This document shows positions 46,293-55,835 of a DNA stretch of 64,000 nucleotides, one piece after another. The notes under the pieces were generated by a model. That model saw only the letters and a program-made list of their open reading frames with translations. It was not told the DNA's origin and searched no databases. The DNA is from Candidatus Bathycorpusculum sp. (GTDB taxonomy: Archaea; Thermoproteota; Bathyarchaeia; Bathyarchaeales; Bathycorpusculaceae). Within the stretch, counting starts at the first letter, position 1; each line of letters begins with the position of its first letter. A program made the translations under genes and the position numbers. The DNA lies in NCBI GenBank assembly GCA_009778385.1, contig WRJX01000105.1, positions 62,001-126,000 of the forward strand, written 5' to 3'.

Positions 46293-47270
46293 CTAGGCGA
46301 TTTTGTTTCCGCATTCGGGACAGAATTTGCTGTTTGCTGGGATGGATTTGCCGCATTTAGAGCAGGATATTGTTCCTTCGGATGGCGGGGTAAGGTTTGT
46401 TCCACAGGCGGGGCAGAATTTGCTTGTTGCAGGTACTTTCTCACCACATTTAGGACAGATAACAAGGGCTGCTGCAGGTGCTGCTTGGGGTTGTCCTTGT
46501 TGGTTCATGATTTGTGGAATGAGCACCATTCCTGCACCTAATGCACCAGAGCCGCCGCCTTTGCCAAGAGATTCTGCAGTCTGTTTCATTGTTTCCATGC
46601 GTAATACTTCACTGGACGCAGTTTGACCAGTTTTGAGCCAGAACAGGCGTTCACGGTATTCAGGTGTTGTGTCTATGCCTTCGAATCTTAGATCAGTTAG
46701 TTCTATGCCTACGCGTTTGAAATAGTCAATGAGAGTGTTTTTGACAATGACACTTGTTTCACCTAAGCGCGTGAAGACCGTAATTAAGTCATAGTGACTG
46801 AGTTCACTTATGATTTTTTCGTTTAAGTAACCGCGTAAGAAACTGTTAACTTGATCAGTTGTGTAAGCGTTTTGTCCACCCATTACTTCATTAACAAACA
46901 AGGTAGCATTTTCAATTTTAAACCAGAATTGTCCATAAGTCTGTAGAGGCGCTAATTCTGTAGTTTGTGCTTTTGTTCCCCATTTGCCAGCAAATATTTT
47001 AGTGCTGACGAAAATGACTGCAGCTTTGAAAGGCTTGTTTCCACCAAAACCAGCAAGTCTTGTCAACAATCCAGTGAGCAGAGGCAGGTTTAGAGTAGTT
47101 AAAGTGTGCCTTCCCGGACCAAAAACATCATAGGCTTTACCATCACGGAAAAATACTGCCAGCTGGAATTCTTGAACGACCAGTTGTGAGCCCCAAGTGA
47201 TTTCCTCATTAGGGTACCTCCAAACGATTGCGTCTGGACCAGCATTTGTCCATTCTATTACTTGTGGCAT
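46293..47270 (-). CDS. SPFH (band 7) protein with two C-terminal zinc ribbons
   Basis: The 325-aa protein is of the virion-core/YdjI-like SPFH type: an N-terminal VIEWTNAGPDAIVWRYPNEEITWGSQL, QEFQLAVFFRDGKAYDVFGPGRHTLTT, a helical oligomerisation region (RLGETSVIVKNTLIDYFKRVG), a glycine-rich linker, then two CxxC zinc ribbons CPKCGEKVP...CPAC and CSKCGKSIP...CPEC. In Bacillus the similar YdjI works with YdjG and PspA at the membrane under stress. It overlaps the upstream coiled-coil gene by one base. Confidence 0.88.
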   Translation of the reverse strand: MPQVIEWTNAGPDAIVWRYPNEEITWGSQLVVQEFQLAVFFRDGKAYDVFGPGRHTLTTLNLPLLTGLLTRLAGFGGNKPFKAAVIFVSTKIFAGKWGTKAQTTELAPLQTYGQFWFKIENATLFVNEVMGGQNAYTTDQVNSFLRGYLNEKIISELSHYDLITVFTRLGETSVIVKNTLIDYFKRVGIELTDLRFEGIDTTPEYRERLFWLKTGQTASSEVLRMETMKQTAESLGKGGGSGALGAGMVLIPQIMNQQGQPQAAPAAALVICPKCGEKVPATSKFCPACGTNLTPPSEGTISCSKCGKSIPANSKFCPECGNKIA

Positions 47271-47806
47271 TATTGTGTCACTCCCATTATTACTTCTTTA
47301 CGTTTATCAAATGCATCCTCAAGTGCTTCAAGCTTGTCTGCTACAACTTGAGCTTGATCTTTGAGGTTACTATAGTCACCTGCTACTAGTTGAGCTTTAA
47401 AGGCGTCAACAACGGCAGTTAAAGCGTTCACGTAGTCGATTAGTTGATTATCAAAGGCTATCATACGATCAAGATTTTCTTCTTTAACTTTCACTATGTC
47501 AAAAAATCCGCTATAACCATATGAGGCGTGATTTATTTTTTCTGTCACACGATCAATTTTTGCTGTTAACCTATCCATGTCAGGTAAAACGTCTAAGTAA
47601 CGGCGGTCTGTAATTTTTTGAAATATGCTACGAATACCGTCTTTTGCACCAGATAATTTCGTGTATAAGTGATTGCGTACCAGTTTATCTGATTCTCGGC
47701 GTAGTTCTTTTTCTTTGTATCCTCTAAAGCCGGGCAGGGCTGTTGCAATGCGTTCAGAAAGCCGCATTTGGCCTTTTGCTTGCGCATACACATCTTTTTC
47801 GCTCAT
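47270..47806 (-). CDS. Helical/coiled-coil protein in the SPFH cluster
   Basis: The 178-aa protein has a N-terminal helix QAKGQMRLSERIATALPGFRGYKEKELRRE and long helices with heptad-like spacing (DRLTAKIDRVTEKI; NLKDQAQVVADKLEALEDAF). It has no membrane segment. Not PspA by sequence, though the length and helical nature would allow a PspA-like partner role for the adjacent SPFH protein. The two genes share one base. Confidence 0.78.
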   Translation of the reverse strand: MSEKDVYAQAKGQMRLSERIATALPGFRGYKEKELRRESDKLVRNHLYTKLSGAKDGIRSIFQKITDRRYLDVLPDMDRLTAKIDRVTEKINHASYGYSGFFDIVKVKEENLDRMIAFDNQLIDYVNALTAVVDAFKAQLVAGDYSNLKDQAQVVADKLEALEDAFDKRKEVIMGVTQ

Positions 47807-47873
47807 TTTTAAATTCCGACCTATATGTTTTCGATATAGAAAAAAGGCTACTTAAAAATGTTGTTAAAACAAA

Positions 47874-48620
47874 TTAGAACCTGATTGAGGGTATATCTCC
47901 CTTCAACGCATTACCAGTTGAACCATCAATAATTAACTGATACAGATTCCCCTTATATTGGTATTTAATGAACCAGGCAGGCGCATGCAAATACAACATC
48001 TGTTTAAGCTCCAACGTGGTAGAGATTTCTATAACGCGGTCGACATCTTGTTGGAGTAGAAAACGGTGCTGATTTTCAATCTGCTGTTTAGCCAGTTCCA
48101 AAGCTTCATCTTTACCTATTTCACTGTTTAACACTTTGGCGAACCCTTCAATTTTTCGAAAATCATACGGGATCTTACCAGCTAAAGGCACTTTATATTC
48201 ACGCGTAGGAAAAACAGCAGCTTCCCTTGCCAAGACAAGCCAGTTGTACTCTTTTTCAATCTGCCCATCTTTCACAATTGACGGAGAAATACGCTCGAAA
48301 ATACCCTTATATTTGGTTATAGCAACGGCAGATACAACCCAAAACGGCAAATAAACAAGATCTTCCTCGATGATTTTCGATTTTTTGGCTAAATCACCAG
48401 GTTTCATGAAACCGCTACTCATCCAGTCTTGAATGCGCTTTTCCATCTGAGCTAGGTCATAATTGTTCAAAATTAAAGAGTGCTCAAAATTGAAGGCTTG
48501 TCCTGTTTGAATAACAGTTGTAAAACCGCAGTATTTACAGGTGGCTATTATTTCTCCGGGTTTGAATTCAACTGGAGCACCGCAATGTGAACAGCGAATT
48601 TCTTTAGCCACAACAGTCAT
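47874..48620 (-). CDS. Zinc-ribbon protein in the SPFH cluster
   Basis: The 248-aa protein has an N-terminal zinc ribbon, CSHCGAPVEFKPGEIIATCKYCG, related to the ribbon of YdjG-like proteins. A soluble alpha/beta domain follows with VYLPFWVVSAVAITKYKG, FAKVLNSEIGKDEALELAKQQ and LHAPAWFIKYQYKGNLYQLIIDGSTG (a repeat-like strand-turn-strand end). There is no strong membrane helix. It lies 67 bases upstream of the coiled-coil gene and 6 bases after the FAD dehydrogenase gene. Confidence 0.78.
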   Translation of the reverse strand: MTVVAKEIRCSHCGAPVEFKPGEIIATCKYCGFTTVIQTGQAFNFEHSLILNNYDLAQMEKRIQDWMSSGFMKPGDLAKKSKIIEEDLVYLPFWVVSAVAITKYKGIFERISPSIVKDGQIEKEYNWLVLAREAAVFPTREYKVPLAGKIPYDFRKIEGFAKVLNSEIGKDEALELAKQQIENQHRFLLQQDVDRVIEISTTLELKQMLYLHAPAWFIKYQYKGNLYQLIIDGSTGNALKGDIPSIRF

Positions 48621-48626
48621 ACTGGT

Positions 48627-50012
48627 TTAGACCTTCAACAATTTTTCACGTTTTAAAATCTCTCTTGCAACTATAACACCTGAGGCAGATGCTTGAATTA
48701 AACCACGGGTTACACCTGCGCCATCGCCGATGGTGAACATGTTGTGAATCTTGGTTTCCAATGAATTGGTTAATTGCAGGTGACTGCTATAGAATTTGAC
48801 TTCGACACCGTAGAGCAGTGTGTCTCTTGAGTGAACTCCGGGAGCAATCACGTCAAGTGCTTGAAGGATTTCACGAATGTCTGCTAGGTAACGGTAGGGT
48901 AAAACGAAACTTAAGTCGCCGGGAGTGGCGTTTTTGAGTGTTGGCTGAACTACACTACGGGCTAAACGTTCAGGGGTACTACGCCTACCGGCAGTCAAGT
49001 CACCTAAACGTTGTACCATAACTCCGCCACTAAGCAAGTTTGAGAGGCGAGCGATGTATTTGCCGTAGGCAATTGGTTCCTTGAATGGTTCAGTAAATTG
49101 GGTACTAACTAGTATAGCAAAGTTAGTGTTATTAGTTTTACTTTCGGCTTGACTACCACCATTTACTGTTAGGACACCATCATAAGATTCTGTTGTCACT
49201 TCACCATAAGGTGAGACACAGAAGGTGCGAACTTGGTCGTCGAATTGTTTTGAGTAGTAAATTAGTTTGGGTTCATAGAGAACTTTGGTTAGTTTCTCCA
49301 TAGCTGAAGCCAAAACTTCAACACGTACACCTATGTCGACTGGATTATTTACGGTCTTTAAGCCACGAATTTGGGCTTCAGTTTGTAACCATTCGGCCCC
49401 GCCTCTTCCAGGAGCAATAATTACATATTTTGCGCAGTATTTTTCTCCAGCTGTTGTTTCTACTCCTTGAACAACGTTATTTTCGATGATTAAGCCTTTA
49501 ACGTCAGTTTTTGGTTTAAAAGTAATTTTACTTTCTAAGGCTTTAAACATGCGCTTTAAAACTTCGAGGCATTTATCGGTACCCATGTGGCGAACTTCTT
49601 GTTTTATAAGCTTTAACCCTGCAAGAGAAGCGCCTTTTTCTATCTTGTTCACTTCCTCATTTTCTGTACCGTAAACAGTTTCGCTTGCACCAAATTTGAG
49701 GTAAATCTCATCACAGTATTTTACAAGGTCGGCTAATTCTTTGTTTGAAAGATACTGGTTTAACCAGCCTCCAACCTCTGTGGATAATGTGAGTTTACCA
49801 TCACTGTAGGCACCTGCTCCACCCCATCCTGAAAGGATAGCACATGGTTCACAGTGTACACATTCAAAACCTCTTTTCGAGGGACATCTACGCATATCAA
49901 TTTCTTGTCCTCTATCCAAGACGAGGACGTTAAGGTTTGTTGTCTCTGTTAATTCTAAAGCTGAAAATATGCCTGCGGGGCCTGCGCCGACGATTATTAC
50001 ATCATATTTCAA
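48627..50012 (-). CDS. FAD-dependent dehydrogenase (COG2509 type)
   Basis: The 461-aa flavoprotein starts YDVIIVGAGPAGIFSALEL, carries CPSKRGFECVHCEPCAILSGWGGAGAYSDGKL (four cysteines, probable redox or metal site), VIIAPGRGGAEWL and MFTIGDGAGVTRGLIQAS near the FAD end. Members of this family are poorly characterised oxidoreductases. It lies 6 bases before the zinc-ribbon gene and may lead that operon. ATG start. Confidence 0.88.
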   Translation of the reverse strand: MKYDVIIVGAGPAGIFSALELTETTNLNVLVLDRGQEIDMRRCPSKRGFECVHCEPCAILSGWGGAGAYSDGKLTLSTEVGGWLNQYLSNKELADLVKYCDEIYLKFGASETVYGTENEEVNKIEKGASLAGLKLIKQEVRHMGTDKCLEVLKRMFKALESKITFKPKTDVKGLIIENNVVQGVETTAGEKYCAKYVIIAPGRGGAEWLQTEAQIRGLKTVNNPVDIGVRVEVLASAMEKLTKVLYEPKLIYYSKQFDDQVRTFCVSPYGEVTTESYDGVLTVNGGSQAESKTNNTNFAILVSTQFTEPFKEPIAYGKYIARLSNLLSGGVMVQRLGDLTAGRRSTPERLARSVVQPTLKNATPGDLSFVLPYRYLADIREILQALDVIAPGVHSRDTLLYGVEVKFYSSHLQLTNSLETKIHNMFTIGDGAGVTRGLIQASASGVIVAREILKREKLLKV

Positions 50013-50317
50013 AGAGTACAGCTCCGTGGAAATCCAAAAGTAAATACAAGCAGTTGAATATATTTGTTAGCAAAAAGTAACTACAAAATCGCGGTTAAAC
50101 TTCACACAAGAAACCTTTAACCTCAAAGATACTCCGTCTATCCCCCCACTACACCAAAAAGATGACACAAAACTACTATGTCTACAAGCACCATATCAAA
50201 ATGCAAGGCGGTAACAGAAAAAATTTTCATATATTGTTATTTAGTGTTAGTTAGCTCTTTCTTTATAGAAATTTTGAAAAACAAAAAAGAAAGGAAAAAT
50301 AGTCTCTTAGAGGAAAA
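50013..50317. other. Intergenic region, no supported gene
   Basis: About 300 A/T-rich bases between two minus-strand genes. A 30-codon plus frame at 50162-50254 is unsupported. The promoter of the FAD dehydrogenase/SPFH operon should lie near 50030-50060; TTGAATATATTTG at about 50054-50066 is TATA-like in both directions. Confidence 0.4.
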
Positions 50318-50596
50318 TTAATCTTTTATTGCTTCTATGAAACTCATAACGTTCCAGAGTTTCACACGTGTATACGGAGGCATATTTGGATCCTGTAGAA
50401 TTTCATCAAGCAGTGACACCGCATTTGAAGCTCTAACTGCTGGAGTAAACTCGGGACTTTGCAACGCATCCATTGCGTCCTTGGCAGCACGTCGAATGTT
50501 TCGTGGCGTAGTACTGTCCTCTGAAACCTCGCCAAGCACACCTAAGGCTTGTTGAATTTTAGCTTCATATTCTTCAGCTTTTTTCTTCCGCACCAT
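50318..50596 (-). CDS. UPF0147 family protein
   Basis: A 92-aa archaeal protein of helical repeats: ALGVLGEVSEDSTTPRNIRRAAKDAM, ALQSPEFTPAVRASNAVSLLDEI and DPNMPPYTRVKLWNVMSFIEAI match the UPF0147 family, whose function is not known. ATG start. It diverges from the SSSCA1-like gene with 80 bases between. Confidence 0.9.
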   Translation of the reverse strand: MVRKKKAEEYEAKIQQALGVLGEVSEDSTTPRNIRRAAKDAMDALQSPEFTPAVRASNAVSLLDEILQDPNMPPYTRVKLWNVMSFIEAIKD

Positions 50597-50676
50597 ATGA
50601 ATCGCCTTTTAATGGCAGAATCGCAGTAACTAAGTTATATAAGCTTTTGATATGTATTTAACTTTGAGGTTCTTAA

Positions 50677-51051
50677 TTGCAACCAAAAAAAGATGACACA
50701 CCAATAAAACGTATGGCAGATTTGCTGCGGCAAGGCGCAACGTTAACGGATCTTTCATGCCCAGCTTGCTCGTCACCACTATTCAGATTCAAAGATAACA
50801 CGCTTTGGTGTGAGCAGGATCAGAAAAAAGTGGTAATTGTAAAAGAGGGCAAACAAACACCAGTTCAAATGGCACCTCAAACAGACATAGCCTACGATAA
50901 ACTTGAAACTACCTTGTTAAACAAGATTCAAGTGCTTGAAGATAAAATCGAGAAAACAGAAGACGTTGAAGAAATACAGAAATTAAGTGCTGCCCTTTCG
51001 GAATTATTAAACAGTTTGGAAAAAATCAGAAAAATAAAAATTAAAACATAA
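50677..51051 (+). CDS. SSSCA1/autoantigen p27-like zinc-ribbon protein
   Basis: The 124-aa protein has a zinc ribbon LSCPACSSPLFRFKDNTLWCEQDQKK followed by a coiled coil KLETTLLNKIQVLEDKIEKTEDV. The N-terminal KRMADLLRQGATLTDLSCPAC is the hallmark of the Sjogren/scleroderma autoantigen 1 family in archaea. The start is TTG 50677, with GAGGT 7 bases before. Its stop overlaps the next start by one base. Confidence 0.88.
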   Translation: MQPKKDDTPIKRMADLLRQGATLTDLSCPACSSPLFRFKDNTLWCEQDQKKVVIVKEGKQTPVQMAPQTDIAYDKLETTLLNKIQVLEDKIEKTEDVEEIQKLSAALSELLNSLEKIRKIKIKT

Positions 51052-51584
51052 TGGAACCATTAATGCTTGGTAAATATGAAAATTTTCCGGTAAACATTCA
51101 CTTTTTGGAAACTTTTTCTTCAACACTTAATAGTAAACAGCTTCAACAAAAAGTCATCCAAACCTTAAAAGAGTTAAACAGAAAACCGTTCCATTTTGAA
51201 GAAATCACTATCCCCACTATCCCAAACAGTGAAGTTATTTTTGAGTTTGGTATAGCTGAAGATGAATGTTTTAATTTTCTTGATGATCAAGAAACCAACC
51301 GAGCACTCAACATACTTAGAAGCGAGCAAATTTTGTCACTTGACTTTTTTTGTGTAATACGCTATTACAAAAATGAACCACAAAAAAGGGTAGCTTTAAA
51401 ATTTGATTATTACATATTTAAAATCAGTTTTATAGCTAAAATGGTAGAGTTTCAGATTTTTCACAAGCAGGGGCCACGATATATTGCCCCAGAAGAACTT
51501 GTAACAATGATCACGGATAGAATAAACAAAGCTGCAAACAAACGAGTTTTAGATAAAAACGTACAGGAAAACGCCGAGTTTTAA
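51051..51584 (+). CDS. Unknown alpha/beta protein coupled to the SSSCA1-like gene
   Basis: A 177-aa protein with FPVNIHFLETFSSTLNSKQLQQKVIQ, IPNSEVIFEFGIAEDECFNFLD, and LKFDYYIFKISFIAKMVEFQIFHKQGPRYIAPEELVTMITDRI segments. It shows no clear signature. The one-base overlap with the upstream zinc-ribbon gene (TAATG) suggests coupled translation and a shared role. Confidence 0.75.
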   Translation: MEPLMLGKYENFPVNIHFLETFSSTLNSKQLQQKVIQTLKELNRKPFHFEEITIPTIPNSEVIFEFGIAEDECFNFLDDQETNRALNILRSEQILSLDFFCVIRYYKNEPQKRVALKFDYYIFKISFIAKMVEFQIFHKQGPRYIAPEELVTMITDRINKAANKRVLDKNVQENAEF

Positions 51585-51705
51585 ATATGCCCGATAATGC
51601 ATTCTATATTCTATAATCGAAAGTTATATACTTGAGTAAATTAATCTCAGCTTTTCCAAAATATGAAATTAACAGACATTACGCGCTAAAAAGAGGAGCA
51701 AAAGA

Positions 51706-52665
51706 ATGTTCTCAATAGAAGTAACAAATCTAAAGAAAAGCTATGGTAGCCTTAAAGCAGTTGACGGTATCTCCTTCACTGTTAAGCAGGGAGAAGTCTT
51801 TGGGCTACTGGGTCCAAATGGTGCAGGTAAAACCACCACCATAGAAATCATGGAGGGGCTTCGCGAGCGTGACAGTGGAGACGTTAAAATCCTTGGCTTA
51901 GACCCTTGGAAAGACGGCTATGAACTTCACAAGAAAATCGGAGTGATTCCTCAAGAATTTACCTTTTTTGAAAAAACCACTCCAAAAGAAGCAATCAAGT
52001 ACTATGCAAGTCTTTTTAATATTAAAGTTGACTCCAACGCTATCTTACGAGAAGTGTTGCTTGATGAAATGGAGATGCATGTTTTCGAAAGTCTTTCAGG
52101 AGGTCAAAAACAAAAAACTGGACTTGCCCTCTCGCTTGTAAATTCACCTGAATTACTCTTCCTTGATGAACCTACCACCGGCTTAGATCCTAACGCTAGG
52201 CGTGCCATATGGGAAGTCATTCGCAGGTTGAAAGCTAAAGGAAAAACCATCATTTTAACCACTCACTATCTTGATGAGGCACAACAACTCTCAGACAGAG
52301 TAGCTATCATGGATCATGGACATATTGTAGCCATGGGAACTACCGAAGAAATCATTCAACAACATGGTTCAGGCGAACGTTTAGAAATTCACGGAACTCA
52401 ACAGCTTGCTGACTACATCAACGCGAACACTGAACTTCAAGGGAAATACGATAAAACTAAAGAAGTAATCTCCATACCACTAAAAAAGAAAATAGACATG
52501 TTAGCAGCATTAGCAGCTGCTGAACAGTCAGGAATGGGCTGGGGTGAAATTCAGACACGCCAAGACAGTCTTGACGACGTATTCATCAAGCTTATTAACG
52601 AGCCACTTGACGAACAAGGAGAAGTAGAAATAGAACAGAAACCAAACAAAAAAGGACGACGTTAA
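51706..52665 (+). CDS. ABC-2 transporter ATP-binding protein
   Basis: The 319-aa ATPase shows Walker A GPNGAGKTTT, Q-loop EFTFFEKTTP (here with the QE), signature LSGGQKQK, Walker B ELLFLDEPTTGL and switch TTHYLDEA. The C-terminal extension (residues 235-319) is typical of DrrA/CcmA-like exporters. It partners the permease 2 bases downstream. The substrate, a drug, lipid or polysaccharide, cannot be told. Confidence 0.93.
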   Translation: MFSIEVTNLKKSYGSLKAVDGISFTVKQGEVFGLLGPNGAGKTTTIEIMEGLRERDSGDVKILGLDPWKDGYELHKKIGVIPQEFTFFEKTTPKEAIKYYASLFNIKVDSNAILREVLLDEMEMHVFESLSGGQKQKTGLALSLVNSPELLFLDEPTTGLDPNARRAIWEVIRRLKAKGKTIILTTHYLDEAQQLSDRVAIMDHGHIVAMGTTEEIIQQHGSGERLEIHGTQQLADYINANTELQGKYDKTKEVISIPLKKKIDMLAALAAAEQSGMGWGEIQTRQDSLDDVFIKLINEPLDEQGEVEIEQKPNKKGRR

Positions 52666-52667
52666 AC

Positions 52668-53771
52668 ATGGTTAGTCTTAAACGCATTTATGTAGACTTT
52701 AAAGTATTCAGTGTAGGCTACTTAAGAAATAAATTCGGATTATTCTTTGGTTTAATTTTCCCAGTTATTTTAATCCTGATTTTCGGCGCCATTTTCAGCG
52801 GAGAAACAGGAACAATAGACGTCTATGCCCAAAACCAAGACACAGGCGCTCTTGGCCGAAACATCGGCAACGATTTTCTTACAGCGTTAAACGAATCCTC
52901 GACAATTAGAGTCATAACAGTAAACGCCTCAGAGAATTTCCCAGACTTCTTGGCTGCACATTCAGCGTCAGACGGCATACTTATTCCCTCAAATTTCACA
53001 GGGAATTACATGACGGAGCAACAGGTTAATGTTACAGTCTATGGTAGTCCAGCATCCAGTACAAGTGGCATTGTCAGTGGAACAGTCAGTGGATATGTTA
53101 ACTACTTCAATTTACAGCGTTTCAACGGCAGCATGGTAATAGGTTTGACTTCAGCCACTGTAAACACTGAGCAAACTACATACATTGATTTCCTAATCCC
53201 AGGCTTAATCGGCTTTTCCATTCTAACAAGTCCAATGTTTTCATTAGTCAACATTTCTTCAGAATACAAGAAAAATAAACTCTTCAAACAACTATCATTA
53301 ACGCCTCTGACAAAAATGGAGTGGCTAATAGCTAAAGTCTTGTTCTACATTGCTTTAACAGTCGCAGGCTTTCTGTTGATGGTGGGAGTAGGAGTCTTTG
53401 CTTTCGGTGCACACGTCACACTATCGCCATGGCTAATACCTTTCCTAATCTTAGGACCACTACTATTCGCTTCACTAGGCATGTTAGTTGGCACGGTAAC
53501 TAAGAATCCTGAAACCGCAGGTGTCATAGGCAACATAGTGACCTTCCCAATGATGTTCTTAGCAGGCACCTTCTTCCCAATCAACATCATGCCAGGATAC
53601 CTACAAACCATCGCTCATGTTCTGCCACTGTTCTATGTTACTGAAGGCTTAAACAACGTCATGGTCTACAACAACATACCAAACGCACTCGTAGACATTG
53701 CAGTGTTAGGCATAATAACTTTAGTCATCTTCGTCTTGGCAGTTAAACTGTTCAAATGGAGAGAAGACTAA
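52668..53771 (+). CDS. ABC-2 type transporter permease
   Basis: The 367-aa permease has an N-terminal helix (about 25-42), a large extracytoplasmic domain (45-165, with several sequons NES, NAS), then five helices (about 170-365) around FAGTFFPI-like LAGTFFPINIMPG. This is the Yhfe/DrrB type. It starts 2 bases after the ATPase stop, so both are cotranscribed. Confidence 0.92.
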   Translation: MVSLKRIYVDFKVFSVGYLRNKFGLFFGLIFPVILILIFGAIFSGETGTIDVYAQNQDTGALGRNIGNDFLTALNESSTIRVITVNASENFPDFLAAHSASDGILIPSNFTGNYMTEQQVNVTVYGSPASSTSGIVSGTVSGYVNYFNLQRFNGSMVIGLTSATVNTEQTTYIDFLIPGLIGFSILTSPMFSLVNISSEYKKNKLFKQLSLTPLTKMEWLIAKVLFYIALTVAGFLLMVGVGVFAFGAHVTLSPWLIPFLILGPLLFASLGMLVGTVTKNPETAGVIGNIVTFPMMFLAGTFFPINIMPGYLQTIAHVLPLFYVTEGLNNVMVYNNIPNALVDIAVLGIITLVIFVLAVKLFKWRED

Positions 53772-53792
53772 CACTCTTTTTCAACCAATTTT

Positions 53793-54389
53793 TTAGGCTT
53801 CAAATTTACTTAAAAAACAAATAACCTCATTATATAATACGTCTAAAACTTCATTTTTGCTTTTAGCACCGTCAATCCGTTTAAGCTCGCCCTTCTCAAC
53901 ATATTTTTGATATATTTTCTGAACATACTGCTGGGTTTGCAGATTTTCCATTACAGATTTTTTCCGTTTAAGCCGTTCCAAAACAATTTCTGGAGCAACG
54001 TCAATAAAAATTGACAAATCAGGTTTTTGGGCATAAGCGTTTATAGTCTCTATCCAACCCAAGTTTAAACCTACGCTACCTTGGTAAGCAAGTGATGAGT
54101 AAACATAACGGTCAGAGATTACAATTTTACCCGCCTCCAAAGCAGGAACAACAATGTTTTGCACATGCTCAATTCGGTCAGCCGCAAAGAGCAGGGCTTC
54201 AACAGTCGTAGGCATGCGTTCTTGTTCAAAAAGACGGCTACGTATGAATTTACCAATTTTTCCCTGACTGGGCTCTGCTGTAAAGACGGCAGCATAACCT
54301 GCTTGACAGAGCTTCTTTGTTAAGAGTCTAGCTTGAGTTGATTTCCCACTTCCGTCTAAACCTTCAATGCAGATAAATACACCTTTCAT
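53793..54389 (-). CDS. tmk: Thymidylate kinase
   Basis: The 198-aa enzyme phosphorylates dTMP to dTDP. P-loop CIEGLDGSGKSTQARLL, DRYVYSSLAYQGS with the DRY motif, and FIDVAPEIVLERLKRKK with the LID-type end are present. The start is ATG; it diverges from the HD-domain gene. Confidence 0.94.
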   Translation of the reverse strand: MKGVFICIEGLDGSGKSTQARLLTKKLCQAGYAAVFTAEPSQGKIGKFIRSRLFEQERMPTTVEALLFAADRIEHVQNIVVPALEAGKIVISDRYVYSSLAYQGSVGLNLGWIETINAYAQKPDLSIFIDVAPEIVLERLKRKKSVMENLQTQQYVQKIYQKYVEKGELKRIDGAKSKNEVLDVLYNEVICFLSKFEA

Positions 54390-54475
54390 AGTTCATGCCC
54401 TTGATTATTCAGATTAGCGCTAACCATTATAGGGAGCCACATAAATATAATTTAAACAAAAAAGAGTGCAAAAGT

Positions 54476-55756
54476 ATGCCAAAGGCTTACTGGGGAGAAA
54501 TTAAAGATCCAGTACATGGTTATGTGTACATTACACAGGCAGAAAAAGACATAATTGACACGTACCCAATGCAGCGATTACGCAGAGTTAGGCAGCTTGC
54601 AGGATCTGAATACGTGTATCCCGGCGCTAATCATACCCGTTTTGAGCACTGTCTTGGTGTAATGTTTTTGGCAGGTAACTTACTTGAGAATCCACATATC
54701 TCTCAAGAAGTTACTGAAGAGGAGACAGACATGACCCGAATCAGCGCCTTACTACACGATTGTGGACATGGACCATTCTCACACGTTTTTGAACAAGTGC
54801 TACTTAAAAATTTGCAAAAAACCCATGAAGACATAACTTCATGGATTGTTGAAAAAAGTGAAGTAGCTGACAAACTCTCCAAAATAGGCTATACCCCCGT
54901 CGAAGTTGGTAAACTTGCAGTTGGAAAAGCTCACAAGCCAGGCAAAGCATTCCTTGATCAAATCATTAGTAGCGCCGTCGATGTTGACAAAATGGATTTC
55001 ATTTTAAGAGACACGTACCATACGGGTGCTGAGTATGGTTTTATAGATGTTTATCGACTAATTCATGCTCTTGATGTTTTAGGCGAAAACTTGGCTGTTG
55101 AACTTGGCGCGCTTTCCGCTTTGGAAGCGTTTATGATTGCCCGCATTGAATCCTTCAAAAGCATCTATTTCCACCGTATGGGACGAGCCGCACAGATTAT
55201 GCTTGCATCTGCCATGGATAAAGCCAACAAAGAATTAGGATTAACCTCATTTAAAACCCCTGAAGAGTTTCTCCAACTTGACGACTACACTGTTTGGTCT
55301 GCACTAAAAAAATGCAAAGCCTCCCAAGGCATCATCGAAAATTTAGAACAACGCAGAATGCTAAAATGCGCTTACGAACGTACCTTCTATAAAGAGGATG
55401 ATATGGTTTCTAACTTATTTGGCAGGGAATCTTACCGTACACAAATTAGAAGCGAAATCGCAAAAGAAGCAGATGTAGATATTGAAAAAGTAACTATTGA
55501 TGTACCAACCATACCATCGGTTCCGTATCATCAAGCTGTTCTAATTAAATCTTCAGAAATTCCAGTGTTCACTAGAAGCACAAAAGGCAAACGTGACCTA
55601 CAAAAACTCAGTGATAGCTCAAAAATTTTTGAAACCCTAAAGGGCTTTATGAACATTATACGCGTCTACACTGACGAGCAAACCCGAGAGGCAGTTGAGA
55701 CAGCAACAGTTAAAATTTTAGGTAACGCCCCCTATAATGTAAAAAGCTCTTTTTAA
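54476..55756 (+). CDS. HD-domain phosphohydrolase (SAMHD1/dNTPase-like)
   Basis: The 426-aa protein belongs to the HD superfamily: EIKDPVHGYVYIT, PMQRLRRVRQLAGSEYVYPGANHTRFEHCLGV (first His), LLHDCGHGPFSH (HD), DQIISSAVDVDKMDFILRD and TYHTGAEYGF. Relatives hydrolyse dNTPs or other nucleotides. ATG 54476 with GAGTG upstream is chosen because the family begins there; an upstream extension of 27 codons reaches a TTG or similar. Confidence 0.9.
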   Translation: MPKAYWGEIKDPVHGYVYITQAEKDIIDTYPMQRLRRVRQLAGSEYVYPGANHTRFEHCLGVMFLAGNLLENPHISQEVTEEETDMTRISALLHDCGHGPFSHVFEQVLLKNLQKTHEDITSWIVEKSEVADKLSKIGYTPVEVGKLAVGKAHKPGKAFLDQIISSAVDVDKMDFILRDTYHTGAEYGFIDVYRLIHALDVLGENLAVELGALSALEAFMIARIESFKSIYFHRMGRAAQIMLASAMDKANKELGLTSFKTPEEFLQLDDYTVWSALKKCKASQGIIENLEQRRMLKCAYERTFYKEDDMVSNLFGRESYRTQIRSEIAKEADVDIEKVTIDVPTIPSVPYHQAVLIKSSEIPVFTRSTKGKRDLQKLSDSSKIFETLKGFMNIIRVYTDEQTREAVETATVKILGNAPYNVKSSF

Positions 55757-55835
55757 TTTTCTTTGTATGCTTTTCTTATATACTAGTCATGCTTAAGATG
55801 AATCAAACAGTATATTTCACAGGGAAGGAGCAATA

